Shown here: in pieces, positions 8,127 to 15,025 of the stretch | Position numbering within the stretch: position 1 is the stretch's first letter | How the letters are laid out: each line of letters opens with the position of its first letter | NCBI RefSeq assembly: GCF_000716445.1 | Contig: NZ_JNWK01000002.1 | Location: 1-64,000, forward strand | Source of the DNA: Streptomyces wedmorensis | Lineage (GTDB): Bacteria > Actinomycetota > Actinomycetes > Streptomycetales > Streptomycetaceae | Reading direction: 5' to 3' | Length of the DNA stretch: 64,000 nucleotides | Translations under genes and position numbers: made by a program | Notes under the pieces: generated by a model | Seen by the model: the letters and a program-made list of their open reading frames with translations, nothing else | Database searches by the model: none | What the model was told of the DNA's origin: nothing

Positions 8127-8160
8127 ATTCACGTTCCCCATGTGAATTCTTCATATGGGA
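8127..8160. promoter_or_regulatory. Overlapping dyads in the divergent precursor/SARP promoter region
   Basis: ATTCAC (8127-8132) and GTGAAT (8142-8147) form a perfect inverted repeat with a 9-base centre. Its right arm overlaps a second, nearly symmetrical element running from TCCCCATGTGAA to TTCATATGGGA (to 8160). The elements sit midway between the precursor start (8034) and the SARP start (8246) and could be a shared operator for the SARP or the response regulator. Confidence 0.5.
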
Positions 8161-8245
8161 GAGATGTGCAGCTCAGTGGGCAACTCCGGGCGCTCTGGGC
8201 ATGCTGGAGACCGAGATCGATAGGTGCGATGCCTGGAGGAACGCA

Positions 8246-9130
8246 ATGTCCGAAGGTCCTACAAGGTTCGACCCCGTCAACGCCGGTCAGCAGCCCGGAC
8301 CGCTGAGCATCGGACTGCTCGGCTCGCTGTCCCTGCATCTCGACCGGACCCCGGTGACGGCGAGCGCCCCCAAGCAGCGGCAGGTGCTGGCGCTCCTCGC
8401 CCTGAACGCGGGCCGCGTCGTGACCGTACCGGCGCTCATCGAGGAACTGTGGGGAGACCGCCCCCCGCGCAGCCACGCCACCACCCTGCAGACGTACGTG
8501 CTCCAGCTCCGCAACGCGCTCGCGGCGGCCGACTCCGGCCGCCCCGGCGTGCGCCAGATACTCGGCACCTGCCACAGCGGCTACCTCCTCGAGGAGGGCG
8601 CCTGTACGACGGACGTGGAGGTCTTCGAGCGCCACGTGCGCGCCGGCCGCAACGCCTCCGAGGCGGGCGACCACCGCCGCGCCTCCGAAGAGCTGCGCCA
8701 GGCACTGCAGTTGTGGCGCGGTCCCGCCCTCGTCGACGTCCGCAAGGGCAGCGTCCTGGAGATCGAGGCGGTGTCCCTGGAGGAGAGCCGGCTCGGCGCC
8801 CTGGAACGCCGCATCGAGTCCGACCTCGCCCTCGGCCGCCACGCCGACCTGCTCGGCGAGCTGACCCGGGTCGTCGCCCGGAACCCCATGAACGAGAACC
8901 TCTGCGCCTACCTGATGATCGCCCTCTACCGCGCGGGCCGCGTCGGACGCTCCCTGGAGGCCTTCCACCGCCTGCGCTCCGTGCTCAACCACGAGCTGGG
9001 CGTCGAACCCTGCCCCCGACTCCAGGGCCTCCAGACGGCCATCCTCTCCGGCGACCCGGCCCTCGACGTCCGGTCCGTCTCCTGGTCCCCCGAGGAGTTC
9101 GCCGCCAACCGCCTCGCCCGCGCCTCCTGA
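8246..9130 (+). CDS. Small SARP-family transcriptional activator of the RiPP locus
   Basis: Pathway-type activator of 294 residues. It has an OmpR-like winged helix (about 18-110; GLLGSLSLHLD, PKQRQVLALLALNAGRVV, EELWGDRPP) followed by a bacterial transcriptional activation domain (about 115-265) ending in LGVEPCPRLQGLQTAILSGDPAL. There is no ATPase or TPR extension. The ATG at 8246 is preferred over 8201 because GGAGG lies 6 bases upstream. It is transcribed away from the precursor/YcaO genes, the usual arrangement for a cluster-situated activator. By analogy with ActII-ORF4-type SARPs it should activate the divergent operon. Confidence 0.92.
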   Translation: MSEGPTRFDPVNAGQQPGPLSIGLLGSLSLHLDRTPVTASAPKQRQVLALLALNAGRVVTVPALIEELWGDRPPRSHATTLQTYVLQLRNALAAADSGRPGVRQILGTCHSGYLLEEGACTTDVEVFERHVRAGRNASEAGDHRRASEELRQALQLWRGPALVDVRKGSVLEIEAVSLEESRLGALERRIESDLALGRHADLLGELTRVVARNPMNENLCAYLMIALYRAGRVGRSLEAFHRLRSVLNHELGVEPCPRLQGLQTAILSGDPALDVRSVSWSPEEFAANRLARAS

Positions 9131-9160
9131 ACCCCCACCACGCGGGAACCTCCCCACCCG

Positions 9161-9191
9161 CAGGAGCCGTCCCCCCGGCACACGGCTCCTG
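9161..9191. terminator. Bidirectional terminator between SARP and acyl-CoA ligase genes
   Basis: Perfect 10-bp arms CAGGAGCCGT / ACGGCTCCTG with an 11-base loop, in the gap between two convergent genes. A further outer GC pairing (CCGTCCCCC with GGGGGACGG) is possible. No T-run, as is common in Streptomyces. Confidence 0.65.
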
Positions 9192-9222
9192 GTGGGGGCG
9201 GGGGACGGCCGACGCGGTCCCG

Positions 9223-10731
9223 CTACTCCGCCGGGCCCTCGACCGTGATCTCCCGCTTCAGGATCTTGCCCGTCGGCCCCTTGGGCAGCCCCGGCACCAG
9301 CCGGACGATCCGCGGGTACTTGTACGGCGCCACCCGGGCCTTCACGAACGCGCGCAGTTCGTCCGCCGTGACCTCCGCACCCGGCTTCAGGGTGACGACG
9401 GCCGCGACCTCCTCGCCGTGCACCTCGTGCGGGACGCCCACCACGGCCGCCTCGGCGACCGCCGGGTGCTCGTAGAAGACCTCCTCGATCTCGCGCGGGT
9501 AGACGTTGTACCCGCCGCGGATCACCAGGTCCTTCTTGCGGTCCACGATGAAGTAGAAGCCGTCCTCGTCGCGCCGGGCGAGATCCCCGGTGCGGAACCA
9601 GCCGTCGGCGAACGCCGCCTCGTCGGCCTCGGGACGGTTCCAGTAACCGGCCATGACGTTCGGCCCCTTGACGGCGATCTCGCCGACGTCACCCTCCGCG
9701 ACCTCCTTGCCGTCGTCGTCGACCAGCCGGACCCGCACGCCCTCGATCGGCGTCCCGATCGACCCCGGCTTGCGGGGCCCGTCCAGCGACCCGAAGGTGA
9801 CGACGGGGGAGGTCTCCGACAGCCCGTACCCCTCGACGACAGGACACCCGAACGCGGACTCGAAGCGGTACAGCACCTCCACCGGCATCGCGGAACCGCC
9901 GGTCACACAGAGCCGCAGCCCCTCCTCGCCCGTCAGCCCGGTGGAACCCGCCGCCTCGGCGGCGGCGAGCAGACCCAGGAACATCGTGGGCACCCCCTCC
10001 ATCACCGTGACCCGGTCCCGGGAGAGGATCCCCAGCGCCTTCGCGGCGTCGAAGCGCGGCAGCAGCGTGATCCGCGCGCCCGTCAGGACCGCCGCGTTCA
10101 GGCCGCAGGTCTGGCCGAACACGTGGAAGAACGGCAGCCCGCCGAAGACCGTGTCCGACGCCGACATCCCGAGCACCCGCGCCACGGTCGCCGTGTTGGA
10201 GCCCAGGTTCCCGTGGGTGAGCCGGGCCCCCTTGGGCCGACCGGTGGTGCCCGACGTGTACAGCAGCACCGCGAGGTCGTCGTCGTCCCGCTCCACGACT
10301 TCCCCGCGCGGCTCGGCCGCGGCCAGCTCGGCCCCGAAGCCCGGGTCCGTCACATCGACGCACCCGATGCCGAGCGCCGCCGCCGCGGCGCCCGCCTCGG
10401 CCATGGCGGCACCCCACGCCAGGATCAGCTTCGCCCCGCAGTCGCCCGCGCCGTAGCCGATCTCCCCCGACTTCAGCAGCGGATTCATCGGCACCGCGAC
10501 CGCCCCGGCCCGCAGCACGCCGTAGTAGGCGACCGCGAAGTGCGGGATGTTCGGCAGCAGGATCGCCACCCGGTCACCGGGCCCGACTCCCCGCGCCGCC
10601 AGCCACCCCGCGACCAGCGCGCTGCGCCCGTCCAGCGCCCGGTAGTCGAGCGCCTGGTCGTCCAGCAGGATCGCCGTACTGTCCGGCCGCGCCGCCGCGG
10701 TACGAGCCAGATTGAGGGCCAGATTGGTCAC
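9223..10731 (-). CDS. Long-chain fatty acid/acyl-CoA ligase (AMP-binding family)
   Basis: Adenylate-forming enzyme of 502 residues that activates a carboxylic acid to acyl-AMP and then an acyl-CoA thioester. Motifs: P-loop LLYTSGTTGRPKGARLTH (about 155-172), VEGYGLSETSP, the hinge region GWFRTGDLARRDEDGFYFIVDRKKD (landmarks TGD and DRKKD), and the C-terminal lysine in PKGPTGKILKREI. All catalytic features are intact. The GTG start at 10731 follows AGAGG. Substrate chain length cannot be read from sequence. It is not obviously part of the RiPP locus, being separated by a terminator. Confidence 0.93.
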   Translation of the reverse strand: MTNLALNLARTAAARPDSTAILLDDQALDYRALDGRSALVAGWLAARGVGPGDRVAILLPNIPHFAVAYYGVLRAGAVAVPMNPLLKSGEIGYGAGDCGAKLILAWGAAMAEAGAAAAALGIGCVDVTDPGFGAELAAAEPRGEVVERDDDDLAVLLYTSGTTGRPKGARLTHGNLGSNTATVARVLGMSASDTVFGGLPFFHVFGQTCGLNAAVLTGARITLLPRFDAAKALGILSRDRVTVMEGVPTMFLGLLAAAEAAGSTGLTGEEGLRLCVTGGSAMPVEVLYRFESAFGCPVVEGYGLSETSPVVTFGSLDGPRKPGSIGTPIEGVRVRLVDDDGKEVAEGDVGEIAVKGPNVMAGYWNRPEADEAAFADGWFRTGDLARRDEDGFYFIVDRKKDLVIRGGYNVYPREIEEVFYEHPAVAEAAVVGVPHEVHGEEVAAVVTLKPGAEVTADELRAFVKARVAPYKYPRIVRLVPGLPKGPTGKILKREITVEGPAE

Positions 10732-10819
10732 CGTCGACCTCTTTCCGATGGTTCGGCTTTGCTCCCCGGCAGGCTATTCGGCCCCCCTCGGGACGCTGTC
10801 GGCAGCCCGCCGCCGCAGC

Positions 10820-11491
10820 TCAGAGGCTGCGCGCGGTGATGTCGCCGTACGACGTGCCGGCGTGGATCCGCAGGCCGGCGTCGGCGCCCTCGGTGTTGCC
10901 GAGGGTGTTGGTGATCCGCCCGTAGGCGGTGCCGGCGTCCAGCGTCGCGGAGGTGCCGCGGGCGGCACCGACGTCGATCGTCCCGGCCTCGGTGCGCAGC
11001 GTGACCGCGCCCCGCGTCGCCTCGACGACGCGGATGTCGCCCTGCTGCGTGCGGAACTCCGCGTCGCCGCCCAGCCGGTCCACCGTGATCCCGCCCGCCT
11101 GCAGCACGATCCGGCCACCCGCGACCTCCTCGAGCCGCACCTCGCTCTGCGCCCCCTCGAACGCGACCTCCCCCAGCCGTCCGACGCCCGTCAGCTCCCC
11201 CGCCGCCGTCCTGGCCTCCACCCGCGACCCGGCCGGCAGCCACACCGTGACCCCGACGACCCCGGACTCCCCGAACAGCCGGTTCTTCGGCGCCGTGTTC
11301 CCGACCCGCAGGACGCCGTCCTCGTACGCGACCTCGACGCCCTCGGCCGCCTTCACGTCCCGCCCCTTCGACGCGTCGGCCGGCAGGACCTCCACGGCGA
11401 CCTCGTCCCGCTCCCCGGCGACGAGCCGGATGTCCCCGGCGGCGATGTCCAGGACGGCGACGATCTCGGCGGTGGTGGCGAACTTCTGCAT
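10820..11491 (-). CDS. DUF4097-family beta-repeat protein
   Basis: A 223-residue protein made of short repeating beta strands, with no signal peptide or membrane segment. Regular patterns such as GDIRLVAGERDEVAVEVLP, GELTGVGRLGEV, GGITVDRLGGDAEFRTQQGDI and GTSYGDITARSL fit the DUF4097 right-handed beta-helix-like family, often found near anti-sigma or PspC-type envelope-stress genes. No biochemical function is known. The ATG at 11491 has AAGGAG close upstream. Separated from the acyl-CoA ligase by 88 bases, so possibly co-transcribed with it. Confidence 0.8.
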   Translation of the reverse strand: MQKFATTAEIVAVLDIAAGDIRLVAGERDEVAVEVLPADASKGRDVKAAEGVEVAYEDGVLRVGNTAPKNRLFGESGVVGVTVWLPAGSRVEARTAAGELTGVGRLGEVAFEGAQSEVRLEEVAGGRIVLQAGGITVDRLGGDAEFRTQQGDIRVVEATRGAVTLRTEAGTIDVGAARGTSATLDAGTAYGRITNTLGNTEGADAGLRIHAGTSYGDITARSL

Positions 11492-11826
11492 TGCCTTCTC
11501 CTTCTCCAGCGGCGGGCTCTCGTCGGCCCGTCGTTTCCGATGAGGGAAAAGCTACGTTGCGTTCGCGCTGTTGGCAACAGATCTCCCCTTCGAAATGGCC
11601 ATACTTGCAGGTCAATCCAGAGATTTCATTGCAACGACTTGTGAACTAACGCAACGCCAGATACGGAATTCATTGCAATGAACTGAAGGTGAATGCTCCT
11701 CGGGCCGGCCGGACCCGGGCGACCGGCCGGTGACCAATGGTGACCAATGGTGACCGGAGGTGGTCGAGATCGTTGCCCGGTCATCAACGAATACAGCCGA
11801 TACGGGCGTAAAGCCGGAGGTGTGCG
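11492..11826. promoter_or_regulatory. 335-bp divergent intergenic region rich in symmetrical motifs
   Basis: Lies between DUF4097 (minus) and the YrdC-like gene (plus). It holds two copies of TTCATTGCAA 44 bases apart (11625 and 11669), the second being part of the perfect 14-bp palindrome TTCATTGCAATGAA (11669-11682), plus related CGTTGCG/CGCAACG pieces. The left half is distinctly AT-rich for this genome, as expected for promoters. No gene is visible in it. Confidence 0.55.
11729..11755. repeat. Three helically phased GGTGACC repeats
   Basis: GGTGACCAAT, GGTGACCAAT, GGTGACC at exactly 10-base spacing, about 70 bases upstream of the YrdC-like start. Each heptamer is nearly self-complementary (GGTnACC). 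Spacing of one helical turn suggests cooperative protein binding on one DNA face. Confidence 0.5.
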
Positions 11827-12660
11827 GTGGGCGGACAAGCGGCGAGCATGACGCGGGACCTGGTCCTGGGCGAGGCCGAGGACGTGCGGCGGGCGGCCGA
11901 AGCACTGGCCGAAGGGGCCGCGGTGGCCCACGGGTTCGGCAACTTCTACGCCCTGACGGCGCGCCCCGACCGGGAGGCCGTCGAACGCGTGAACCTGATG
12001 AAGGGCCGCCCCGCCGGCCAGATCGGCAGCGTCACCACCGTCCGCGAACGGGTCGGGTCGCTCTTCGACTGGACGCGGCTCCCGCCCGCGCTCCCGCGCC
12101 GCCAGATCGAGGACCTCGTCGACGAACTGCTCCACCTCGGTCCGTTCGGCCTGCGGGGCCCGGCGGCCGCGCACGTCCCGGCCCATCTGACGGCGGTCGC
12201 GCACGGCGTCGACACCGTGCAGCTGATCGTCCCCGGCTACTCCTGCCCGTCCAACGCGTTCCTCGCGGAGGCGCTGAGCCGTACCGGCACCGGATTCCTC
12301 TCGATCACCTCGGCGAACCGCTCACGCCACCTGACGGGCGCGGACCACGAACCCGCCCACTGGCGCGCCGACGGCGTCACCGCCGACTTCGGCCACGAGC
12401 CCGGCGTCCGCGTCCTCGCCCACCCCGACGAAGCCGCCGCCCGCCGCCGTCACCCCCACCACGCCACGACCTCCACCACCGTCCTCTCCTTCCATCACAC
12501 CCCCGGCCACGGCCGCCCCGGCATGCCCGCGCTCACCCTCGAACGTCACGGCTCCCTCTCCGCCGACCACACCCGAGCCATCGCCGCCAACCACGGCTTC
12601 ACCCTCACCCTCTCCCCCCAGGCCCACCACCGCCTCACCCCCCGCCCCTACTCCGCCTGA
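11827..12660 (+). CDS. YrdC/Sua5-domain protein (stand-alone threonylcarbamoyl-AMP-synthase-like paralogue)
   Basis: A 277-residue protein with features of the YrdC fold: KGRPAGQIGSVTTVRE near residue 58 corresponds to the KxR nucleotide-binding motif, and FLSITSANRSRHLTG corresponds to the conserved SxTSAN segment. True Sua5/TsaC proteins make threonylcarbamoyl-adenylate for tRNA t6A37; this one diverges at the N-terminus and has a long His/Pro-rich tail from about 205, so it is probably a paralogue with another role, such as a carbamoyl-adenylate step in secondary metabolism. GTG at 11827 has GGAGG 6 bases upstream; ATG at 11848 is the alternative. Transcribed alone and ended by strong hairpins. 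Confidence 0.7.
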   Translation: MGGQAASMTRDLVLGEAEDVRRAAEALAEGAAVAHGFGNFYALTARPDREAVERVNLMKGRPAGQIGSVTTVRERVGSLFDWTRLPPALPRRQIEDLVDELLHLGPFGLRGPAAAHVPAHLTAVAHGVDTVQLIVPGYSCPSNAFLAEALSRTGTGFLSITSANRSRHLTGADHEPAHWRADGVTADFGHEPGVRVLAHPDEAAARRRHPHHATTSTTVLSFHHTPGHGRPGMPALTLERHGSLSADHTRAIAANHGFTLTLSPQAHHRLTPRPYSA

Positions 12661-12665
12661 GTCCC

Positions 12666-12689
12666 GGCCCGCCGCTTCGGCGGCGGGCC
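12666..12689 (+). terminator. Terminator hairpin after the YrdC-like gene
   Basis: 10-bp arms GGCCCGCCGC / GCGGCGGGCC closed by a TTCG tetraloop, starting 6 bases after the stop codon. No T-run. Confidence 0.7.
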
Positions 12690-12744
12690 CGGCCGGCCGC
12701 CGCCGCCCCGGCCGGGCGAAGGGGCGCACGCGCGCGAAGACGAC

Positions 12745-12780
12745 CGTGGCTCCGCACCCGACGAAGGGTGCGGAGCCACG
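12745..12780. terminator. Strong bidirectional hairpin between convergent genes
   Basis: 15-bp perfect arms (left CGTGGCTCCGCACCC, 12745-12759; right 12766-12780) with a 6-base loop. It sits between the plus-strand YrdC-like gene and the minus-strand Imm21-like gene and can serve both. Confidence 0.75.
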
Positions 12781-12861
12781 TTGTCCGCCCGGCGCACCGG
12801 TTCGCCGGACGTACGTGGCCAGGAGCACGGGCACGGCGTTGCCGGACCCTTCGGCGGCCGA

Positions 12862-13362
12862 TCACTCGGGCAGCAGCCGGTCCAGCATGAACCGCGTCTC
12901 CGGATCGGGATCGATCGTCAGCGACTGGACGTGGTAGCGACGGGGCGGCAGTTCGACGCGGAGCGCCTCCACCGGCTGCTGCGTGCTCCGCAGGGAGTCG
13001 ACGATCCTCTCGGCCTCGTAGGCGGCGTCGGCCAGCACGTACCGCCCTCCGAGTTCGACGGAGACGACGTCCTCCCAGCCGTCGGCCGGCATGGCGGCGC
13101 GGACGGCGGACAGCAGGCCCGTGTCGTCGTCGGCGTGACACCAGCGTGCGAACGCGAGTGGCTCGGCGAGCCACGTGACCGGCAGAGGCTCGGCCCCGAG
13201 CGTCAGGACGTCACGGCCCGCCAGCCGCAGGACCGAGACGTACTCGTCGATCACGGCGTCCGCCTCCGTCCCTTCCCACATCGGAAGGAGCTCCTCCGGG
13301 ACGAGCGCGTAGCGAGCGAAGTCCGTGCCGTCGATCCAGGTAGCCACGCGGCAGATCATCAC
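12862..13362 (-). CDS. Imm21-like immunity protein, orphan
   Basis: A 166-residue soluble protein. Segments PVTWLAEPLAFARWCHADDD, WEDVVSVEL, YVLADAAYEAE and the closing LRVELPPRRYHVQSLTIDP with a terminal leucine-rich turn fit the Imm21 family of polymorphic-toxin immunity proteins (as recalled, not searched). Such proteins normally neutralise a toxin encoded just upstream; no toxin gene is present within several kilobases, so this is an orphan that might protect against toxins of neighbouring strains, or might have been recruited elsewhere. Start is GTG 13362 or ATG 13359. Confidence 0.6.
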   Translation of the reverse strand: MMICRVATWIDGTDFARYALVPEELLPMWEGTEADAVIDEYVSVLRLAGRDVLTLGAEPLPVTWLAEPLAFARWCHADDDTGLLSAVRAAMPADGWEDVVSVELGGRYVLADAAYEAERIVDSLRSTQQPVEALRVELPPRRYHVQSLTIDPDPETRFMLDRLLPE

Positions 13363-13515
13363 ACCCGCCTCTGACGGACGTCGATTCCCCGCCGACCGAG
13401 GGGCGGAGAGCGGGCGGAGAAGGCAGGGAATGCGGAGAAAATACAGAACCCGTGCAGCCTCCTCTGCGACGTTGGTCCTCGACCCCGACCGCGGGGCGCG
13501 GAGGGAGGAGCGAGC

Positions 13516-14094
13516 ATGGGGACAGCGCGGGACGCCGTACTCGACTACGCCGAGGGCACCTTACGGTTGCTGCCCGGCCAGGCCGCGGTGACCTCGGCGG
13601 TGCTCCAGGGGCCGCCCGCCGCCCTCCTGGAGCGGAGCACGCAGCTGGTGCGCGGTTTCGCGGGCGAACGGACGGACGGCGGGGCCCTGTTCCGCGCGGC
13701 GGCCGGACTTCCCGGGGAGACGGCCGCCCCGGGCCCGGACGGCGGGGCGGACGACGGGCGCGGCTGCGCCCTGGTGCAGTCCCTGCCCGCGCTGAGCCGG
13801 GAGTCGGAGGGGAGTGCGATGGCCACCCGCGCGGACCGGCTCGCCGAGGCCGCCGACCGGCTGCACTGGGAGCTGGCCGAGCGCGGGGGCCTTTCCGAGG
13901 GCCCCGCCGCCGGGCGCCTCGCCGCCCGGTACGCGCTCTGCTACGCCGGGGCCGCCCTCCTCTGGCTGTGGCGGGCGGGCGGGGAGAGCCGCCCGGAGTG
14001 GATGTACGAGGCCTTGGACGTCGTCCTGGCCGCGCTGGAAGACCCCGCCGGCGTGCCGGACGTCCCGGCCGCGCTCGCCCTGCTTCCCGCCTGA
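13516..14094 (+). CDS. Hypothetical protein resembling the C-terminal part of acyl-CoA dehydrogenases
   Basis: 192 residues, ATG with GGGAGGAG upstream. The second half (about 100-190: RADRLAEAADRLHWEL, ARYALCYAGAALLWLWRAG, EALDVVLAAL) resembles the extreme C-terminal helical domain of acyl-CoA dehydrogenase-like proteins found in Streptomyces metabolite clusters, but no FAD-binding or catalytic part is present. It may be a remnant, or a stand-alone domain. It lies next to two SARP genes, so a degraded secondary-metabolite cluster is one reading. The resemblance is weak. Confidence 0.45.
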   Translation: MGTARDAVLDYAEGTLRLLPGQAAVTSAVLQGPPAALLERSTQLVRGFAGERTDGGALFRAAAGLPGETAAPGPDGGADDGRGCALVQSLPALSRESEGSAMATRADRLAEAADRLHWELAERGGLSEGPAAGRLAARYALCYAGAALLWLWRAGGESRPEWMYEALDVVLAALEDPAGVPDVPAALALLPA

Positions 14095-14113
14095 GGATCG
14101 CCGACAGCTGCGG

Positions 14114-14875
14114 TCAGGCGGCGAGTTCACCCGCCAAGGCCTGCTGGAAGGCACGGGTGAGCAGTGGGCCGGGGCCGACGCCCAGCCGGTCGGCGAGCAG
14201 TTCCCGGCCGGAGTGGAACTGGAGCAGGGCCGCCGCGGGCTGACCCGCACGGCACTGGGCGGTCATCAGCAGACAGCGGAACCGCTCCCGCAGCGGGTAG
14301 CGGGCCACCAGTCCGGTCAGTTCGGCGACGAGTCCGTGCGGCAGCCCGGTGGCGAGCTCGGCCTCGGCCCGGTCCTCCAGGGCTGTCAGCCGTGCCTCCT
14401 CCAGCCAGGGGCGCTCTTCCTGGGCGAGTTGCTCGGTGGTGTCGGCCAGTGCCTCGCCCTGCCAGAGGTCGAGCGCCGAGCGCAGGGCGGCGGCGGCCCG
14501 TCGCGGGTCCCCCTGCCGCAGCAGCGTGCCGCCGAGCGCGGCGCGTTCCGCGAACAGGTGGTGGTCGCAGGTCAGGTGTCCCGGGGCGGCCGACAGGCGG
14601 TAGCCGCGTCCCACCCGTTCCAGTCGGGCGGCCCCGTCGAGCGGGGCGCGCAGCCGGGAGGCGTAGGTGTGCAGCTGGGCGACGGAGCGGGCCGGGGGGC
14701 GCTCGCCCCACAGGGCGTGGATGAGGCGGCTGTCGGGGACGACCCGTCCCTCGGCGAGCAGCAGTGCGGCGAGGACCGTGCGGGGCTTCGCGCCGCCCAG
14801 GGCGTTCTCCGCGTCCCCCGACGCGGCCCGGATGCGGACCGGTCCGAGCAGCACTGTCTCCAGGAAGGGCGTCAT
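14114..14875 (-). CDS. Small SARP-family transcriptional activator
   Basis: 253 residues: winged helix (about 5-95; LGPVRIRAASGD, PRTVLAALLLAEGRVV, ALWGERPPARS) and activation domain (about 100-245, ending LGVGPGPLLTRAFQQAL). ATG at 14875 has no clear ribosome site, so the message may be leaderless; no other in-frame start is close. It is divergent from the large AfsR-like gene at 15026 with a 150-base shared control region, and convergent with the short gene ending at 14094. Target genes are not evident in the window. Confidence 0.88.
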   Translation of the reverse strand: MTPFLETVLLGPVRIRAASGDAENALGGAKPRTVLAALLLAEGRVVPDSRLIHALWGERPPARSVAQLHTYASRLRAPLDGAARLERVGRGYRLSAAPGHLTCDHHLFAERAALGGTLLRQGDPRRAAAALRSALDLWQGEALADTTEQLAQEERPWLEEARLTALEDRAEAELATGLPHGLVAELTGLVARYPLRERFRCLLMTAQCRAGQPAAALLQFHSGRELLADRLGVGPGPLLTRAFQQALAGELAA

Positions 14876-15025
14876 GGGGGGCGACCGTAGGCCGACGGCC
14901 CATCCTTCCGGTATCGGCCGCTTATCGGCGGTCCGGACCGCCCGCTCGGACGGGGATCGTTCGCTCTGTCGAACCCGTGTCGCGGGCGTTATGATCATGA
15001 CAATTTTCAGGGAGGGGGGCCCGGT

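Noticed and set aside
8201..8245. Earlier ATG at 8201 for the SARP gene
   Set aside because: It lacks a ribosome site; the ATG at 8246 has GGAGG at ideal distance and fits SARP lengths.
12862..14094. Imm21-like gene paired with the neighbouring 13516 gene as a toxin-immunity module
   Set aside because: The neighbour has no secretion signal, toxin motif or shared orientation.
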